The notes beneath the pieces are model-generated. The model saw nothing but the letters and a program-made list of their open reading frames with translations. It did not search any database and was not told where the DNA came from. Shown in pieces: positions 37,334 through 44,946 of a DNA stretch of 64,000 bases. Each line of letters starts with the position of its first letter. The first letter of the stretch is position 1. Made by a program: the position numbers and the translations under genes. The DNA is from BOG-908 sp963848205 (GTDB lineage: Bacteria; Pseudomonadota; Alphaproteobacteria; Acetobacterales; Acetobacteraceae), in the NCBI GenBank assembly GCA_963848205.1, contig CAWKCV010000004.1, positions 62,001 to 126,000 on the forward strand, given 5' to 3'.

Positions 37334-38052
37334 CTAAACGCACCTGAACCTCGTGCGCTTGTCGACAGGGCCAGGATGATTGGTGAAGTCTCGAACAACA
37401 CCGACAAAGGCGTCCCACGCGTCACGTCTGCGGATCGCACCATTGCGTTGGGCAAGCAGACCGACATTAAGCGCTGATATTGCCCTGGCGAAGTCGCCGA
37501 CGGTCGCTCCGCTGACCATTGCGAGGACTTCAGGCGAGCGCAATCGAACTCGCTGTAACAAACCAGGCAGTCGTCCCGATCACGATCGACCACCCGCCTG
37601 CTCCCAGAACGAAGGATGCAGCTCCCAGACTAGCGCCGACCATATCGGGCAGGAGAGTGCGGAAGAAACCGGGCACCTGAAGTGTTATGAATTCGAGTGT
37701 CTTGCGAGGGCTTCTTCGACGGCAATACCAGCCCCGTCGAGCGTTGCAGCTCCTTCCACCAAGTCTTGGCACCACGCGCCGGCACCAAGTGGATGACGCG
37801 CGTAGAGGGACTTATGTGAAGGCCTGGCACTCGCTCGCGCATTGCCCTGCGAAGTATCCAGAAGGCCGAGGCCGCTGGGCAAGCAAACGCACCCCGGTCA
37901 ACGGCGGGGATCTTGCGCGCGACAACGGCGAAAAGGTCGCCCATCGTCTGGCAATGCTCAGCTTCGCTGACCGCGATCTTGATACGAAAAGCGTGCTCGA
38001 CTCTCATCACGAGCTCGATATCGTCCAAATCCACGAGCGTGATTTCCGACAT
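37334..38052 (-). pseudogene. Acyl-carrier-like membrane protein gene with two frameshifts
   Basis: The first piece (from 38052) starts MSEITLVDLDDIELVMRVEH, like the second helix of an acyl carrier protein, but the phosphopantetheine serine of DSL is replaced by Asp. After LVLPSKKPSQDT the frame must shift by one base near 37690 to reach VPGFFRTLLPDMVGASLG and a double membrane segment. It shifts again near 37548 to reach RSPEVLAMVSGATVGDF and DAWDAFVGVVRDFTNHPG. Restored, it would be about 240 residues. Family not certain; DUF1493-like is the nearest idea. Confidence 0.45.
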
Positions 38053-38185
38053 GGCTGCCAGCCTTCAACGTCCGCCAACAAGCCAATACGCTCTGCATGT
38101 GTTTGTAAAGCCATCCGCTCGACAGACCGAGGATTGCCTCAAACCGCCAGCTCATCACGCCCGCCCAAACAGCACGCGACAGCAT

Positions 38186-38232
38186 ACCCAAAAGCTTTTT
38201 GCTTCTTTTTCTCGAAAAAGAAGGCCTTGCCT
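38186..38232. repeat. Intergenic element R10 (right half)
   Basis: CCCAAAAGCTTTTTGCTTC followed by TTTTTCTCGAAAAAGAAGGCC: a right arm with a GCTTC/GAAGGC stem. It lies between the broken acyl-carrier-like gene and the convergent end of the VOC gene. Confidence 0.7.
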
Positions 38233-38244
38233 TAACTTATTCCC

Positions 38245-38637
38245 TCACCGCCCAGCCGGCGGCAGCACCTGACAAAACCGCAGGCAGTACCCGTCCGGGT
38301 CCAGCACTTCGAACGCGCTGTGGCCTACTTTCTGGCCATCCTCCTCACGCCACACCTCGAACATCGGCCGGTGCAGGCGCGCGCCGTAGGCCTCCACACC
38401 CGAAAGCACCGCGTCGGCGTCCTTGGTCCACACGACGACGGTCGCACCGCGACCGAACGGATAGCTTGGCGCGTCCGCACCTGCAGGCACATCCTCAAAA
38501 ATCTCTATCGCCATCCCGTCGCGCTCAAGCTCGGCGCGGCGATGCTCCGGCTCGTAGCGCATGGTCGTGAAGCCCAGCACGTCTGTGTAGAACCGCAGCG
38601 AGCGGGCGAACCCGCTACAGGCAAGGCTGAGATCCAT
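38245..38637 (-). CDS. VOC (glyoxalase/bleomycin-resistance) family protein
   Basis: 130 residues forming one VOC unit of two beta-alpha-beta-beta-beta modules: LACSGFARSLRFYTDVLGF in the first, GHSAFEVLDPDGYCLRFCQ in the second, with the metal-type residue in FEVLDPDG. The ATG at 38637 starts the domain; a longer frame adds unrelated residues. Such proteins include glyoxalases, dioxygenases and antibiotic-binding proteins; the role is not decided. Four bases separate it from the upstream gene. Confidence 0.82.
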   Translation of the reverse strand: MDLSLACSGFARSLRFYTDVLGFTTMRYEPEHRRAELERDGMAIEIFEDVPAGADAPSYPFGRGATVVVWTKDADAVLSGVEAYGARLHRPMFEVWREEDGQKVGHSAFEVLDPDGYCLRFCQVLPPAGR

Positions 38638-38641
38638 CGCC

Positions 38642-39178
38642 CTATTTCGGAACGAGGGTGAGCACGGCCTGTGGTGGCGGGGCCTCGGTCGAGACCAGGA
38701 TATGCATCGGCGCACCGGCGATTGTCAGGCCGTACGCCGTCTGCTGCACGCCGGCCCGCTTGGTGCTGCCCTGCGCGCCGAGCGGCTGCAGCACCACCTG
38801 GTTCTCACGCGCAGCACTGGTCAGCAGGTTGACGACCTGGTCGGCGTCCGCATGTTCGGCCACCGCCTCGCACCCGCCATCGTCGAGCGAGACGAGCGCC
38901 AGCTTAACCGTCTGGTAACTGGCATCGTACACCTGGCCCTGGCGGCCGGCGAGGAACGCGTCGCGCGCGGCCTGCGGCATCTGCGGAGCGTGCTGCTGGT
39001 TGAGGAAAGCGCGCATCGCCGCCGTGTCGCCGGCGTAGTGCATGCACGTCGCGCTGAACAAACCGACGACCTGGTCGGCACCCTCTACACTCGGCGCGGC
39101 GGACGACGGCGGCTGCGCCAGGGCAGGCGCTGCGCAGAACAGGACGGCAGCCGAAGCCGCCAGCAAAATATGTCGCAT
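38642..39178 (-). CDS. Secreted hypothetical protein
   Basis: 178 residues with a clean signal peptide (MRHILLAASAAVLFCAAPALA). The mature part has SATCMHYAGDTAAMRAFLNQ, DDGGCEAVAEHAD and a final strand region TAYGLTIAGAPMHILVS. This resembles the NMCC_0638-type family of small periplasmic proteins; function unknown. It lies between mlaF and the VOC gene on the same strand. Confidence 0.6.
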   Translation of the reverse strand: MRHILLAASAAVLFCAAPALAQPPSSAAPSVEGADQVVGLFSATCMHYAGDTAAMRAFLNQQHAPQMPQAARDAFLAGRQGQVYDASYQTVKLALVSLDDGGCEAVAEHADADQVVNLLTSAARENQVVLQPLGAQGSTKRAGVQQTAYGLTIAGAPMHILVSTEAPPPQAVLTLVPK

Positions 39179-39201
39179 GAATGACTCCTCGTCGGCCGCC
39201 A

Positions 39202-39963
39202 TCAGCGGCGTAATTCCATCTGGATCGGCCCGTCGCGTCGACCATGGGTGAACTGGTCGACGAGAGGATTGCCGCTCTGCATCAACTGGGTCGCAGCGCC
39301 CTGCCACACCAGACGCCCTTGGAACAACATTGCCGCCTTGTCGCCAATACGAGTGGCGCTCGCCATATCGTGTGTGATCGCGATCGCGGTGCTGCCCAGC
39401 CGGCGCACGCAGTCGGTGATCAGGCCGTCGATCACCGCACCCATGATCGGGTCCAGACCCGTCGTGGGCTCGTCGAAAAACAGGATTTCCGGCTTTGCGG
39501 CGATCGCGCGCGCCAGCCCGACGCGCTTCTGCATGCCGCCGGAAAGCTCGGCCGGCGACAGGTCGCCCACACTCGCATCGAGCCCCACTTGCGCCAGCAC
39601 CTCGCCGGCCCGTACGCGCGCCTCCTGCCGTGTGCAGGCACGCTTGGCCAGCAACCCGAACGCAACGTTTTCCCAGATCGGCAGGCTGTCGAACAGAGCG
39701 CCATTCTGGAACAGCATCCCGATCTCGGCACGCCTGGCGGCACGTGCGGCAGGGCTGAGCTGCGCCAGGTCCTGGCCGTCGATCTCGATCGTGCCGGCAT
39801 CGGGCTCGATGAGGCCGAGAATGCATTTCAGCAGGACCGATTTGCCCGAGCCGGAGCCGCCGATCACCACCAGGGAGGTGCCGGTTTCGACGTCTAGATC
39901 GATGCCGGCGAGGACGTGCTTGTCGGCGAAGGATTTGGTGAGGTTGCGAACTCTTATTTTCAT
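39202..39963 (-). CDS. mlaF: ABC transporter ATP-binding protein MlaF (phospholipid transport)
   Basis: ATPase of the Mla system that moves phospholipids between the membranes. Walker A GGSGSGKSVLLKCILG, signature LSGGMQKRVGLARA, Walker B ILFFDEPTTGLDP and the H-loop ITHDMAS are all present. The length of 253 residues and the GSGKSVLLK variant fit MlaF/Ttg2A. The permease gene mlaE is upstream, separated by about 110 bases containing half repeat R11. The MlaD, MlaC and MlaB partners are not in the window. Confidence 0.9.
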   Translation of the reverse strand: MKIRVRNLTKSFADKHVLAGIDLDVETGTSLVVIGGSGSGKSVLLKCILGLIEPDAGTIEIDGQDLAQLSPAARAARRAEIGMLFQNGALFDSLPIWENVAFGLLAKRACTRQEARVRAGEVLAQVGLDASVGDLSPAELSGGMQKRVGLARAIAAKPEILFFDEPTTGLDPIMGAVIDGLITDCVRRLGSTAIAITHDMASATRIGDKAAMLFQGRLVWQGAATQLMQSGNPLVDQFTHGRRDGPIQMELRR

Positions 39964-40010
39964 GAGGGAAGCAGTTCTTTATTGAAGAAAAGAACCAGAA
40001 AACTTTTGGC
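39964..40010. repeat. Intergenic element R11 (left half) between mlaE and mlaF
   Basis: GGGAAGCAGTTCTTTATTG then AAGAAAAGAACCAGAAAACTTTTGG: one arm with a GTTCT/AGAAC stem, directly upstream of the mlaF start on the minus strand. Confidence 0.75.
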
Positions 40011-40072
40011 CACCGGCTGCATCGGCGGCGGTGCTCTTCGGCGAGTTGCGCTGTGGCACGTGCATGCGCGGT

Positions 40073-40849
40073 TCATCTGGCGAAAAACAGTTCGGTCAGA
40101 ACGTAATCGAACGCCAGGATCAGGATACTCGCCGAGACGACGGCCGACGTCGTTGCCGCGCCCACGCCTTGTGCACCGCCGCGGCTGTTATAGCCGTGAT
40201 AGCACCCCATCAGCGTCACGATGAACCCGAACACCGCCGCTTTGGCCAGGCTGAGCGTGATGTCGCTCATATGGAGAAAGTTGACGGTGTTGGTGATGTA
40301 GGTCTGCGCCTGGAAGCCTAGCTTGGCTACCGCCACGAGAAAGCCGCCGGCCACGCCCAGAATGTCGGCCACCAGCACCAGCAGCGGCAATGCCAGCAGC
40401 CCCGCGAGCAGTCGCGGCGCCACCAGGTATTTCATCGGGTCGGTCGAGAGCGTGCGCAGCGCGTCGATCTGGTCGGTCACCCGCATGGTGCCCAGTTCGG
40501 CGGCCATCGCAGCGCCCACGCGCCCGGCTACCATCAGCCCGGCCAGCACAGGAGCGAGCTCGCGCACCACCGAAATCAGCACGATGTTGGGAATGGCGGT
40601 GGTGGCGCCGTAGCGCGAGAAGCCGGTGTAGGACTGCAGCGCGATCACCATGCCCGAGAAGATGGCGGTGAGCGCCACGACGGGCAGGCTGAAATACGCG
40701 AAATCGATGAAGCTGCGCCAGAACAGCCGGCCATAGAACGGCGGCCGCACCGTGTGCGACAGGCCGGCCAAGCCGAACAGGATCAGGGCGCCTGTGCTGC
40801 CCAGCATGCCGAGCACAGCGCGGCCGGTAGCCCCGATAAACCCGATCAT
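40073..40849 (-). CDS. mlaE: ABC transporter permease MlaE
   Basis: Inner-membrane permease of the phospholipid (Mla) transporter. About five membrane segments, with the family motifs VALTAIFSGMVIALQSY, RELAPVLAGLMVAGRVGAA and the E-rich GTMRVTDQIDAL. ATG 40849 is preferred because it lies four bases after the alr stop. 258 residues, usual for MlaE. It shares an operon with alr and mlaF. Confidence 0.9.
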   Translation of the reverse strand: MIGFIGATGRAVLGMLGSTGALILFGLAGLSHTVRPPFYGRLFWRSFIDFAYFSLPVVALTAIFSGMVIALQSYTGFSRYGATTAIPNIVLISVVRELAPVLAGLMVAGRVGAAMAAELGTMRVTDQIDALRTLSTDPMKYLVAPRLLAGLLALPLLVLVADILGVAGGFLVAVAKLGFQAQTYITNTVNFLHMSDITLSLAKAAVFGFIVTLMGCYHGYNSRGGAQGVGAATTSAVVSASILILAFDYVLTELFFAR

Positions 40850-40853
40850 TCCG

Positions 40854-41936
40854 TCACAACCTGGCGTAAACCCGGCCGCCACGCGGTTTCAACGAGGTGA
40901 GAACTTCGTAACCGTTGGTGCCGGCCCAGCCGGCAACCTCGTCCGGCGGCACCAGCGGCCCGATCAGCTCCAGCTCGCTCCCCTGGATCACCGCCGGGTG
41001 GTCGGTCGCGTCGAACGTGGCGAGGTCCATGGACACACGCCCTATCAGCGGAAGGCGGGGCGCGTCAAAGCCGCTTTGTGCATGTGCAGCATAAGCCCGG
41101 TTCGACAACGCGCGATGATAGCCGTCGGCATAGCCGACCGATGCAGTGGCCACACGCGTGGGCCGACGCGCCGTCCAGGCACCGTTATAGCCCACCGTCT
41201 CGCCCGCCCCGATCTCGCGCACCTGCAGCACCGGCGCCGTCAGCCGCACGACCGGCTGCATCGGATTGGCGGTGCCCGGCGTCGGATTGATGCCGTAGGT
41301 CGCAGCCCCCGGGCGCGCGAGGTCGGAGATGAAGTCGCTGCCCAGCAGGATGCCCGACGAATTGCCGAGGCTGCGCGGCACATCGGGCAGGAACGATACG
41401 TCCTCCAGCCGGGCGGCCTGCGCGGCGTTCAGCGGATCGGCCGGGTGGTCCGCGCTGGCCAGGTGGGTCATGACGAAATGTACGTCGATCCCCTCCAGCA
41501 GATCCGGCTCGCCGGCCAGACGGGCCAGCTCCGCCGGCTCCAACCCCAGCCGGTTCATGCCGGTATCGATGTGGATCAGCGCCGGGAGCGCATGGCCGGC
41601 CGCGCGTGCCTGCGCGGACCAGGCGCTTATCTCCCCGAGATTGCCAAGCACCGGCGCCAGATCATGCGCGAGATAATCCGCGGCGTGAGCGGGCAGAAAT
41701 CCGTTGAGGATCGCAATCAGCGCGCCCGGCAGCAGCGGGCGGAGGAGCGCGCCTTCGCTAGGGTAGGCGACAAAAAACTGCGCGGCACCCTCGGCCGCCA
41801 GCCGCAGCGCCACGCGCGCGGCACCCATTCCATACGCATCGGCCTTCACCACCGCGGCAATCGGATGGCCGTGTTGCGCCCGAAGCCAGCACCAGTTCGC
41901 GGCGATGGCGTCGAGATCGACGGTGAGCGTGCACAT
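40854..41936 (-). CDS. alr: Alanine racemase
   Basis: A PLP enzyme that makes D-alanine for peptidoglycan. The PLP lysine is Lys31 in AAVVKADAYGMG. The barrel motif GMNRLGL and the C-terminal catalytic tyrosine region (AGETVGYNGAW, SVGYADGY, GRVSMDL) are standard. 360 residues. Together with the D-amino-acid transaminase at 2.7 kb this gives two D-amino-acid sources in the window. Likely first gene of alr-mlaE-mlaF. Confidence 0.95.
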   Translation of the reverse strand: MCTLTVDLDAIAANWCWLRAQHGHPIAAVVKADAYGMGAARVALRLAAEGAAQFFVAYPSEGALLRPLLPGALIAILNGFLPAHAADYLAHDLAPVLGNLGEISAWSAQARAAGHALPALIHIDTGMNRLGLEPAELARLAGEPDLLEGIDVHFVMTHLASADHPADPLNAAQAARLEDVSFLPDVPRSLGNSSGILLGSDFISDLARPGAATYGINPTPGTANPMQPVVRLTAPVLQVREIGAGETVGYNGAWTARRPTRVATASVGYADGYHRALSNRAYAAHAQSGFDAPRLPLIGRVSMDLATFDATDHPAVIQGSELELIGPLVPPDEVAGWAGTNGYEVLTSLKPRGGRVYARL

Positions 41937-41945
41937 GGATCGGGT

Positions 41946-42431
41946 TCAGGCGGCTTTCAGTGCAGCCTCGATCTTCGGGGCGATTGCAGAAGGCGTGGTC
42001 GTCGGCGGGAAGCGCTCCAGCACACGCCCGTCGCGCCCGATCAGGAACTTGGTGAAGTTCCACTTGATCGCGCCACCCAGGAAGCCGCTCTTCTCGCTCT
42101 TGAGCCAGGCCCAAAGCGGATGCGCGTTGGCGCCATTCACCTCAACCTTGGCGAACATCGGGAAGCTCACATCGTATTTTGTGGAGCAGAAACTGGCGAT
42201 TTCCGCCTCGTCGCCCGGCTCCTGATGACCGAACTGGTCGCACGGGAAGCCCAGCACATCGAAGCCTTGGCCGGCGTATTTCTTCTGAAGCTCTTCCAGC
42301 CCCGAATATTGCGGCGTGAACCCGCATTTGCTGGCGGTATTGACGACGAGCAGCACGCGGCCGGCATAGTCCCCCAGCGAAGCCGTCGAGCCATCGATGG
42401 CCTTGGCCGAAAACTCACCTAATCCCGCCAC
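41946..42431 (-). CDS. Glutathione peroxidase-type thiol peroxidase
   Basis: Reduces peroxides. The active-site cysteine is Cys36 in VNTASKCGFTPQYSGLEEL; FPCDQFGHQEPG supplies the family's conserved segment (Q to D or N variants occur) and KWNFTKFLI the Trp-Asn pair. It uses Cys rather than Sec. The GTG at 42431 is preferred over upstream codons because GGAG lies six bases before it. 161 residues. The reductant could be thioredoxin rather than glutathione, as in most bacterial members. Confidence 0.92.
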   Translation of the reverse strand: MAGLGEFSAKAIDGSTASLGDYAGRVLLVVNTASKCGFTPQYSGLEELQKKYAGQGFDVLGFPCDQFGHQEPGDEAEIASFCSTKYDVSFPMFAKVEVNGANAHPLWAWLKSEKSGFLGGAIKWNFTKFLIGRDGRVLERFPPTTTPSAIAPKIEAALKAA

Positions 42432-42489
42432 GCAATTCTCCTGCAAACACCCGGGCACTTCTGGGTCCGTTGGAGGGAAAAGAACAGCC

Positions 42490-43512
42490 TTACTTCAGCG
42501 TGCTCTTTTCCGTCTGCCCTTCCAGCTGCGCGTTCAACTCGCCCCCGACCAGCACGATGATCATCGATATCCAGATCCAGGTCATGAAGCCCACCGCAGC
42601 ACCGAGCGAGCCGTATGTCTTGTTATAATTGCCGAAATTGGCCGCATACCAGGAGAAGCCGGCCGAGCCGAGTATCCACAGCACGCTGGCGAACCCGCTG
42701 CCCCAGCTGACCCAGCGCCAGCGCACCCGCCCGCGGCTGGGCCCGTAGCGATACACAAGGGCCAACATCAGCATCACCGCGCCAAGCAGCAGGGGCCAGC
42801 GGCCGAAGTTCAGCAGCGCGTGGGCGGCAATTCCCAGCCCGACGTAATTCAGCACCGCCGGCACGACCAGCACGGCTGCGAGCGCCAGAATGATGAACAG
42901 CAGCCCGCCCAGCGTGAACGCAAGCGAGAGCCACGTGCGATGCAGGAAGCTCCGGGTTTCCTTGACTTCATAGACAGCGTTCAGCGCGTCGAAGAGCGAT
43001 TTGACGCCTGCGTTGGCGCTCCACAGCGAGACGAGCAGGCCGAATGCGAACCCGAACCCCAGCGCCTTGTGCGGCGCCGTGGTGAGCGCATGGATCTGCT
43101 CGTTGATGATCTGCATGCCGCCTTCCGGCACTACGCCGGACATCGCCGCCAGATTCTGTCCGATCGAAGCGGGATCGGACACCAGGCCGTAGAGCGAGAT
43201 CAGCGAGGCGATGGCGGGGAAGATGGCCAGCAGCGAATAATAGGTGACCGCGGCGGCCTCGGCCATCACCCTATCATCGCCGATGCGCGTGAACACGCGC
43301 TTGAACACCTGCTTCCAACCCGCCGCGGGAATGTCGGACGGCTTGTCGGCCGTGGCACCAGGCGCTGCGATTCGCGGCGCCTTGGCGCGCGCGTCCGATT
43401 GCTGCGGCACTTGCCGCGCCAAGGCACGAACCGCAAACACACCGGCATCGACGGCGAACAACGCCACCCCGATCTCGACAGCACGCCTGATCCGCATCGC
43501 CCGCTTCTCCAC
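42490..43512 (-). CDS. YihY/BrkB family inner-membrane protein
   Basis: 340 residues with about six membrane segments. The family motifs are visible: AAAVTYYSLLAIFPAIASLISLYGL, GALNALYEV-like DALNAVYEVKETRSFLHR, and the final FGNYNKTYGSLGAAVGFMTWIW. The N-terminal 60 residues include one extra membrane helix and an Ala/Pro linker. Often annotated as ribonuclease BN by mistake; the real role is unknown. ATG 43512 or 43497. Confidence 0.9.
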   Translation of the reverse strand: MEKRAMRIRRAVEIGVALFAVDAGVFAVRALARQVPQQSDARAKAPRIAAPGATADKPSDIPAAGWKQVFKRVFTRIGDDRVMAEAAAVTYYSLLAIFPAIASLISLYGLVSDPASIGQNLAAMSGVVPEGGMQIINEQIHALTTAPHKALGFGFAFGLLVSLWSANAGVKSLFDALNAVYEVKETRSFLHRTWLSLAFTLGGLLFIILALAAVLVVPAVLNYVGLGIAAHALLNFGRWPLLLGAVMLMLALVYRYGPSRGRVRWRWVSWGSGFASVLWILGSAGFSWYAANFGNYNKTYGSLGAAVGFMTWIWISMIIVLVGGELNAQLEGQTEKSTLK

Positions 43513-43590
43513 ACAAGCGCCGGTCGTGTTCCGGCTGCTGGCATCGGCAACGTCGCGACTTCCCGCGAAGTTCGCGCGCGGCGCGAACGT

Positions 43591-43800
43591 TCAGGCCTTC
43601 TTCAGCTCTTCGGGTTTATGGATGGCCTCCTTGCCGCTTTTGTCGCTCTTCACCAGCACTTCGGGATTGTCCTTGGTCGCCTTGGCGACATGGCCTTTCA
43701 CGTGCGTGGTGGAGGTCACGATCTTTTCCACCGTCCCTTGGGTGCCACCCTGGGCCGTGCCCCAGCTCACGTGGTCGCCCTTCTTCGGCAGCTTGGTCAT
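43591..43800 (-). CDS. DUF2945 / HVA1 Tudor-like small protein
   Basis: 69 residues: KKGDHVSWGTAQGGTQGTVEKIV and HVKGHVAKATKDNPEVLVKSDKSG, ending EAIHKPEELKKA. This is the hypervirulence-associated Tudor-like domain, common in bacteria and fungi. It folds as a small beta barrel. The function in bacteria is not known. It stands between the BrkB-family and FAH-family genes on the same strand. Confidence 0.85.
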   Translation of the reverse strand: MTKLPKKGDHVSWGTAQGGTQGTVEKIVTSTTHVKGHVAKATKDNPEVLVKSDKSGKEAIHKPEELKKA

Positions 43801-43862
43801 CTCCGCAATCCTCGTCGCTTCGGACTGAGCCAACGCAGCATCGTGGCCGTCCGGGCGGGCGT

Positions 43863-44516
43863 TCAGGCGATCGTGACAGTCAGGTCGGCCAGCCCGTCGA
43901 TATGGGCCACCAGCACCTGGCCGCGCTGCACCGGCCCGACATTCTCCGGCGTGCCCGTGTAGATCAGGTCGCCCTCCCGCAGCGTCACGAACGCCGAAAG
44001 CTCGGCCACGATCTCGGGCACGCTCCAGATCATCTCCGACAACCTGCTGGACTGCCGCATCGCCCCATCGACGCGCAGTTCGATCGCCGACTTGCCCGGC
44101 AACATCGCCTGCATCTTCGTCAACGCGCCGCACGGTGCCGAGTGGTCGAACCCCTTGGCCATGTCCCACGGCCGCCCGGCTTTCTTGGCCACCGCCTGCA
44201 GATCACGCCGCGTCATGTCCAGCCCCACCGCGTACCCGAACACCGCTGCCATGGCATTCTGCGGTGCGACGTCGGTCGCGTCCGCGCCGATGGCCACCAC
44301 CAGCTCCACCTCATGATCGAGCTGCTGGGTGCGCGGCGGATAGGGAACCTGCCCGCCATCTGTCACGATCGCATCTCCCGGCTTGGTGAAGAAGAACGGC
44401 GCCTGGCGGTCGGGGTCGCCGCCCATCTCGATCGTGTGCGCGCGGTAGTTCTGACCGACGCAGTAGATGCGGCGAACTTGGAAGTGGCCGCCGGTGAGAA
44501 TGGGGAGGGTGGGCAT
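43863..44516 (-). CDS. Fumarylacetoacetate hydrolase family protein
   Basis: Metal-dependent hydrolase or decarboxylase fold. Motifs: VRRIYCVGQNYRAHTIEMG, PFFFTKPGDAIV, LDHEVELVVAIG (metal-binding Glu), GYAVGLDMTRRDLQ and DLIYTGTPENVGPVQRGQ. ATG 44516 begins the domain; an upstream frame runs into repeat R12. 217 residues, like YcgM/FAHD1-type acylpyruvate or oxaloacetate enzymes. The exact substrate is not determined. Confidence 0.9.
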   Translation of the reverse strand: MPTLPILTGGHFQVRRIYCVGQNYRAHTIEMGGDPDRQAPFFFTKPGDAIVTDGGQVPYPPRTQQLDHEVELVVAIGADATDVAPQNAMAAVFGYAVGLDMTRRDLQAVAKKAGRPWDMAKGFDHSAPCGALTKMQAMLPGKSAIELRVDGAMRQSSRLSEMIWSVPEIVAELSAFVTLREGDLIYTGTPENVGPVQRGQVLVAHIDGLADLTVTIA

Positions 44517-44527
44517 GAGCGGAACTC

Positions 44528-44585
44528 CAGGAAAGCAAGAAAGCAGTCCTTTTTTGAAAAAAGGGACCGAAAAACTTTTGCGCCT
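44528..44585. repeat. Intergenic element R12 (left half)
   Basis: AGCAAGAAAGCAGTCC, then TTTTTTGAAAAAAGGGACCG and AAAAACTTTTG: one arm with a GTCC/GGAC stem, directly upstream of the FAH-family gene start. Confidence 0.8.
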
Positions 44586-44669
44586 GCGCGTTTGGGGCTT
44601 GCGCGGTTCTTTTCGCAACCAAGTCGGGCGGGGTGCGTCAGGGTCGTTACGGTTTTGGGAGACTCTGTG

Positions 44670-44819
44670 ATGGCGTTACATGCTGTTTTGATCACGCCGC
44701 TTGTGGCGCTGCTGGCGGGCATACTGATTTTGGTGGTGCCGCGCCTGCTGAACCTTGTGGTAGCGTTGTATCTGATCGCGATCGGGGTCATCGGGCTGGC
44801 ACCGCAGCTTTTGCACTAA
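44670..44819 (+). CDS. DUF3096 small membrane protein
   Basis: 49 residues, nearly all hydrophobic: LVALLAGILILVVPRLLNLVVALYLI and GVIGL. This is the DUF3096 pattern of two short helices around VPRLLN. Function unknown. It lies between two copies of the repeat family (R12 and R13). Confidence 0.82.
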   Translation: MALHAVLITPLVALLAGILILVVPRLLNLVVALYLIAIGVIGLAPQLLH

Positions 44820-44946
44820 GGCAAGCACCCCTTTTTTGAAGGAAGGGAGCAAGGAGCTTCTGAAGTTTACCGTCTGCTGGTCACAAGCGGCGTGACAGCC
44901 AGACAGAAGTTTTTTGCTTCTTTTTTTCAAAAAAGAAGTTCTTCCC
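44818..44946. repeat. Intergenic palindromic element R13 (full copy)
   Basis: The left arm is AGCACCCCTTTTTTG then AAGGAAGGGAGCAAGG, somewhat diverged. The centre hairpin is replaced by GTCTGCTGGTCAC...GTGACAGCCAGAC. The right arm is AGAAGTTTTTTGCTTC, then a T-run and AAAAAAGAAGTTC. It lies between the convergent DUF3096 and mfd genes. Confidence 0.8.
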
